From an uncultured Erysipelotrichaceae bacterium (GTDB lineage: Bacteria > Bacillota_I > Bacilli_A > Erysipelotrichales > Coprobacillaceae), in assembly GCA_900317015.1 (NCBI GenBank), contig ONFH01000187.1:1-16130 (forward strand): a stretch of 16,130 bases of DNA. The letters run 5' to 3'. The notes below the pieces were generated by a model, which was not told where the DNA came from, did no database searches, and saw only the letters and a program-made list of their open reading frames with translations. The translations under genes and the position numbers were made by a program. Of the stretch, positions 14,734 to 16,130 are shown piece by piece. Position 1 is the first letter of the stretch; each line of letters starts with the position of its first letter.

Positions 14734-16130
14734 ATGGACGATACAATGACACTTGACCTTCCTGTGATCTGTACCCGTGGAATGCTTGTCTTCCCAGGTC
14801 ATGAAAGCGCAATGGATGTAGGAAGACCTTTTTCCTTAAAGGCCATTGACAATGCCGTCGATCTTTATGATTCGAATATTGTCTTCGTTTCCCAGATCCA
14901 TCCAATGGAAGAAGAAATCAATTTTGATACCATTTATCATTTCGGTACGATCTGTAATATTGTCAGACGTGTGAAGAAAGATAACCATGGTACGATCAAG
15001 TTAACGTCTGCCGGCCAGCATCGCTGTGAACTGTTACAGTTCTATGAAAAAGAAGGATGTTACTTCGCCCGTGTGCGTTATGTGGAAGACATTCCTGGCG
15101 ATGAAAATGAAGAGAAGGCATTAGTCCGTAAGATCACGGAACAGATGCAGTACATCAACCGTAATGCCAATCTTTTCCCAAGAGAATTATATGCCAATAT
15201 CACTCAGGGCTTAAGCGCAAGTGAATTGGCTGATGCAATTGGTCAGTACATGAATATCGAACTCGAAGAACGTCAGAAGATTTTAGCAGAACCAAACGTC
15301 AATCAGCGTTTATTGCTCGTTTTGGCCTGCATGCAGAAAGAGAAGACGATCAACGAGATCGAAAGTACGATCAATGAAAAAGTCAAAAAAGCCATTGATG
15401 AAAACCAGAAGGAATTCTATCTTCGTGAACGTTTAAAAGCCATCAAGGAAGAATTAGGGGATGTCCCTAATGGAACTGATGATGTCGAAAAGGTCCGTGA
15501 AACGATCAAGAATAATCCTTATCCAGAAAATATCAAGAAGAGAGTCACAGAAGAATTACAGCACTATGAAATGATGCAGGCGTCTAACCCAGAAGCATTC
15601 GTCATCCGCAGCTATATCGACTGGCTCATCAAAATTCCTTGGTATCAGAAGACGGAAGATAACCAGGATATTCAGAATGTTGAAGATATCTTAAATGGTG
15701 ATCATTACGGTTTAAAGAAACCTAAGGAAAGAATCGTCGAACACTTAGCTGTCCGTCAAATGACTCAGTCCCTCAATGCGCCGATCATCTGTTTAGTTGG
15801 CCCACCAGGAACAGGGAAAACTTCTATTGCGAAGTCCATCGCCCATGCCTTAGGTCGTAAGTTCGTCAAAGCCTCACTTGGTGGCGTGAGTGATGAAGCT
15901 GAATTACGTGGTCATCGTAGAACTTACATTGGGTCTATGCCTGGTCGTATCATCGAAGGCATGAAGAATGCGGGTACGATCAACCCAGTGTTCTTACTTG
16001 ATGAAATCGACAAATTAGGTCGTGACTATAAGGGTGATCCAGCCAGTGCATTACTGGAAATTTTGGATCCTGAACAGAATTCATTCTTCTCTGATAACTA
16101 CATTGAAGAACCTTATGACTTATCACAGGT
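14734..16130 (+). CDS. lon: ATP-dependent protease Lon, C-terminally cut by the window edge
   Basis: Lon is a cytosolic AAA+ protease that degrades damaged and short-lived regulatory proteins. The visible 465 codons cover the N-terminal substrate-binding domain (about 1-200, opening LDLPVICTRGMLVFPG), the helical coiled-coil region with YLRERLKAIKEELG near 230, and part of the AAA+ module. Walker A is GPPGTGKTS at 356-364 and Walker B is FLLDEIDK with D423 and E424. The Ser-Lys protease domain lies beyond the window. AGGAGG (14721-14726) is 7 nt before the ATG at 14734; an in-frame ATG at 14728 is only 1 nt from it and is unlikely. No good promoter fits between the upstream hairpin and the start; TATTAT at 14713-14718 is a weak candidate -10. 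The gene shows no frameshift. Confidence 0.96.
   Translation, partial: MDDTMTLDLPVICTRGMLVFPGHESAMDVGRPFSLKAIDNAVDLYDSNIVFVSQIHPMEEEINFDTIYHFGTICNIVRRVKKDNHGTIKLTSAGQHRCELLQFYEKEGCYFARVRYVEDIPGDENEEKALVRKITEQMQYINRNANLFPRELYANITQGLSASELADAIGQYMNIELEERQKILAEPNVNQRLLLVLACMQKEKTINEIESTINEKVKKAIDENQKEFYLRERLKAIKEELGDVPNGTDDVEKVRETIKNNPYPENIKKRVTEELQHYEMMQASNPEAFVIRSYIDWLIKIPWYQKTEDNQDIQNVEDILNGDHYGLKKPKERIVEHLAVRQMTQSLNAPIICLVGPPGTGKTSIAKSIAHALGRKFVKASLGGVSDEAELRGHRRTYIGSMPGRIIEGMKNAGTINPVFLLDEIDKLGRDYKGDPASALLEILDPEQNSFFSDNYIEEPYDLSQ

Noticed and set aside
14660..14905. Minus-strand 81-codon frame opposite the start of lon
   Set aside because: It is antisense to a clear Lon coding region and a terminator-like hairpin, with no ribosome site or family features.

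Overview
The window looks like core chromosome of a low-to-moderate-GC Gram-positive bacterium (Firmicutes). Gene content, codon use (TTA-rich Leu, AGA/CGT Arg), strong AGGAGG-type ribosome sites and sigma-A-like promoters all fit. The combination of the priA-rsmB-rlmN-prpC-prkC-rsgA-rpe-thiN block, a divergent rqcH next to gmk, and tig followed directly by lon suggests an Erysipelotrichia-like gut lineage. That placement is an inference from gene order and general protein character, not from a search.

Layout. Positions 1-35 hold the start of a divergent rqcH/fbpA-like gene, minus strand, cut by the window edge. Positions 36-172 are a divergent promoter region. gmk (173-745) has its own promoter and a terminator that overlaps its stop codon. 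From 753 to 10156 there is one probable operon on the plus strand: a promoter near 753-781, then priA, rsmB, rlmN, prpC, prkC, rsgA, rpe and thiN, packed with overlaps or gaps of at most about 20 bp and closed by a terminator overlapping the thiN stop. It combines replication restart, rRNA methylation, ribosome assembly, Ser/Thr phospho-signalling at the cell envelope, the pentose phosphate pathway and thiamine cofactor supply. Compared with the Bacillus arrangement, rpoZ and coaBC are missing between gmk and priA, and def and fmt are missing between priA and rsmB.

Positions 10172-10921 encode a TcdA-type E1-like enzyme, followed by two hairpins. A 229-bp gap holds a near-consensus promoter for a phosphofructokinase (GTG start at 11151), preceded by a 10-bp inverted repeat. 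The pfk unit ends in a strong terminator. Next come a poorly characterised helical-repeat protein (TTG start at 12378, own extended -10 promoter), trigger factor (own promoter with a perfect TATAAT), a terminator-like hairpin, and the first two thirds or so of Lon protease, running off the window at 16130.

No mobile element, CRISPR array, tRNA, rRNA or recognisable riboswitch class was seen, and no clearly novel multi-gene system. The points worth a second look are the missing def/fmt, the Gly/Lys signature of the phosphofructokinase, the Ser-rich tail of PrkC, several start-codon corrections backed by promoters, and inverted repeats near pfk and lon.
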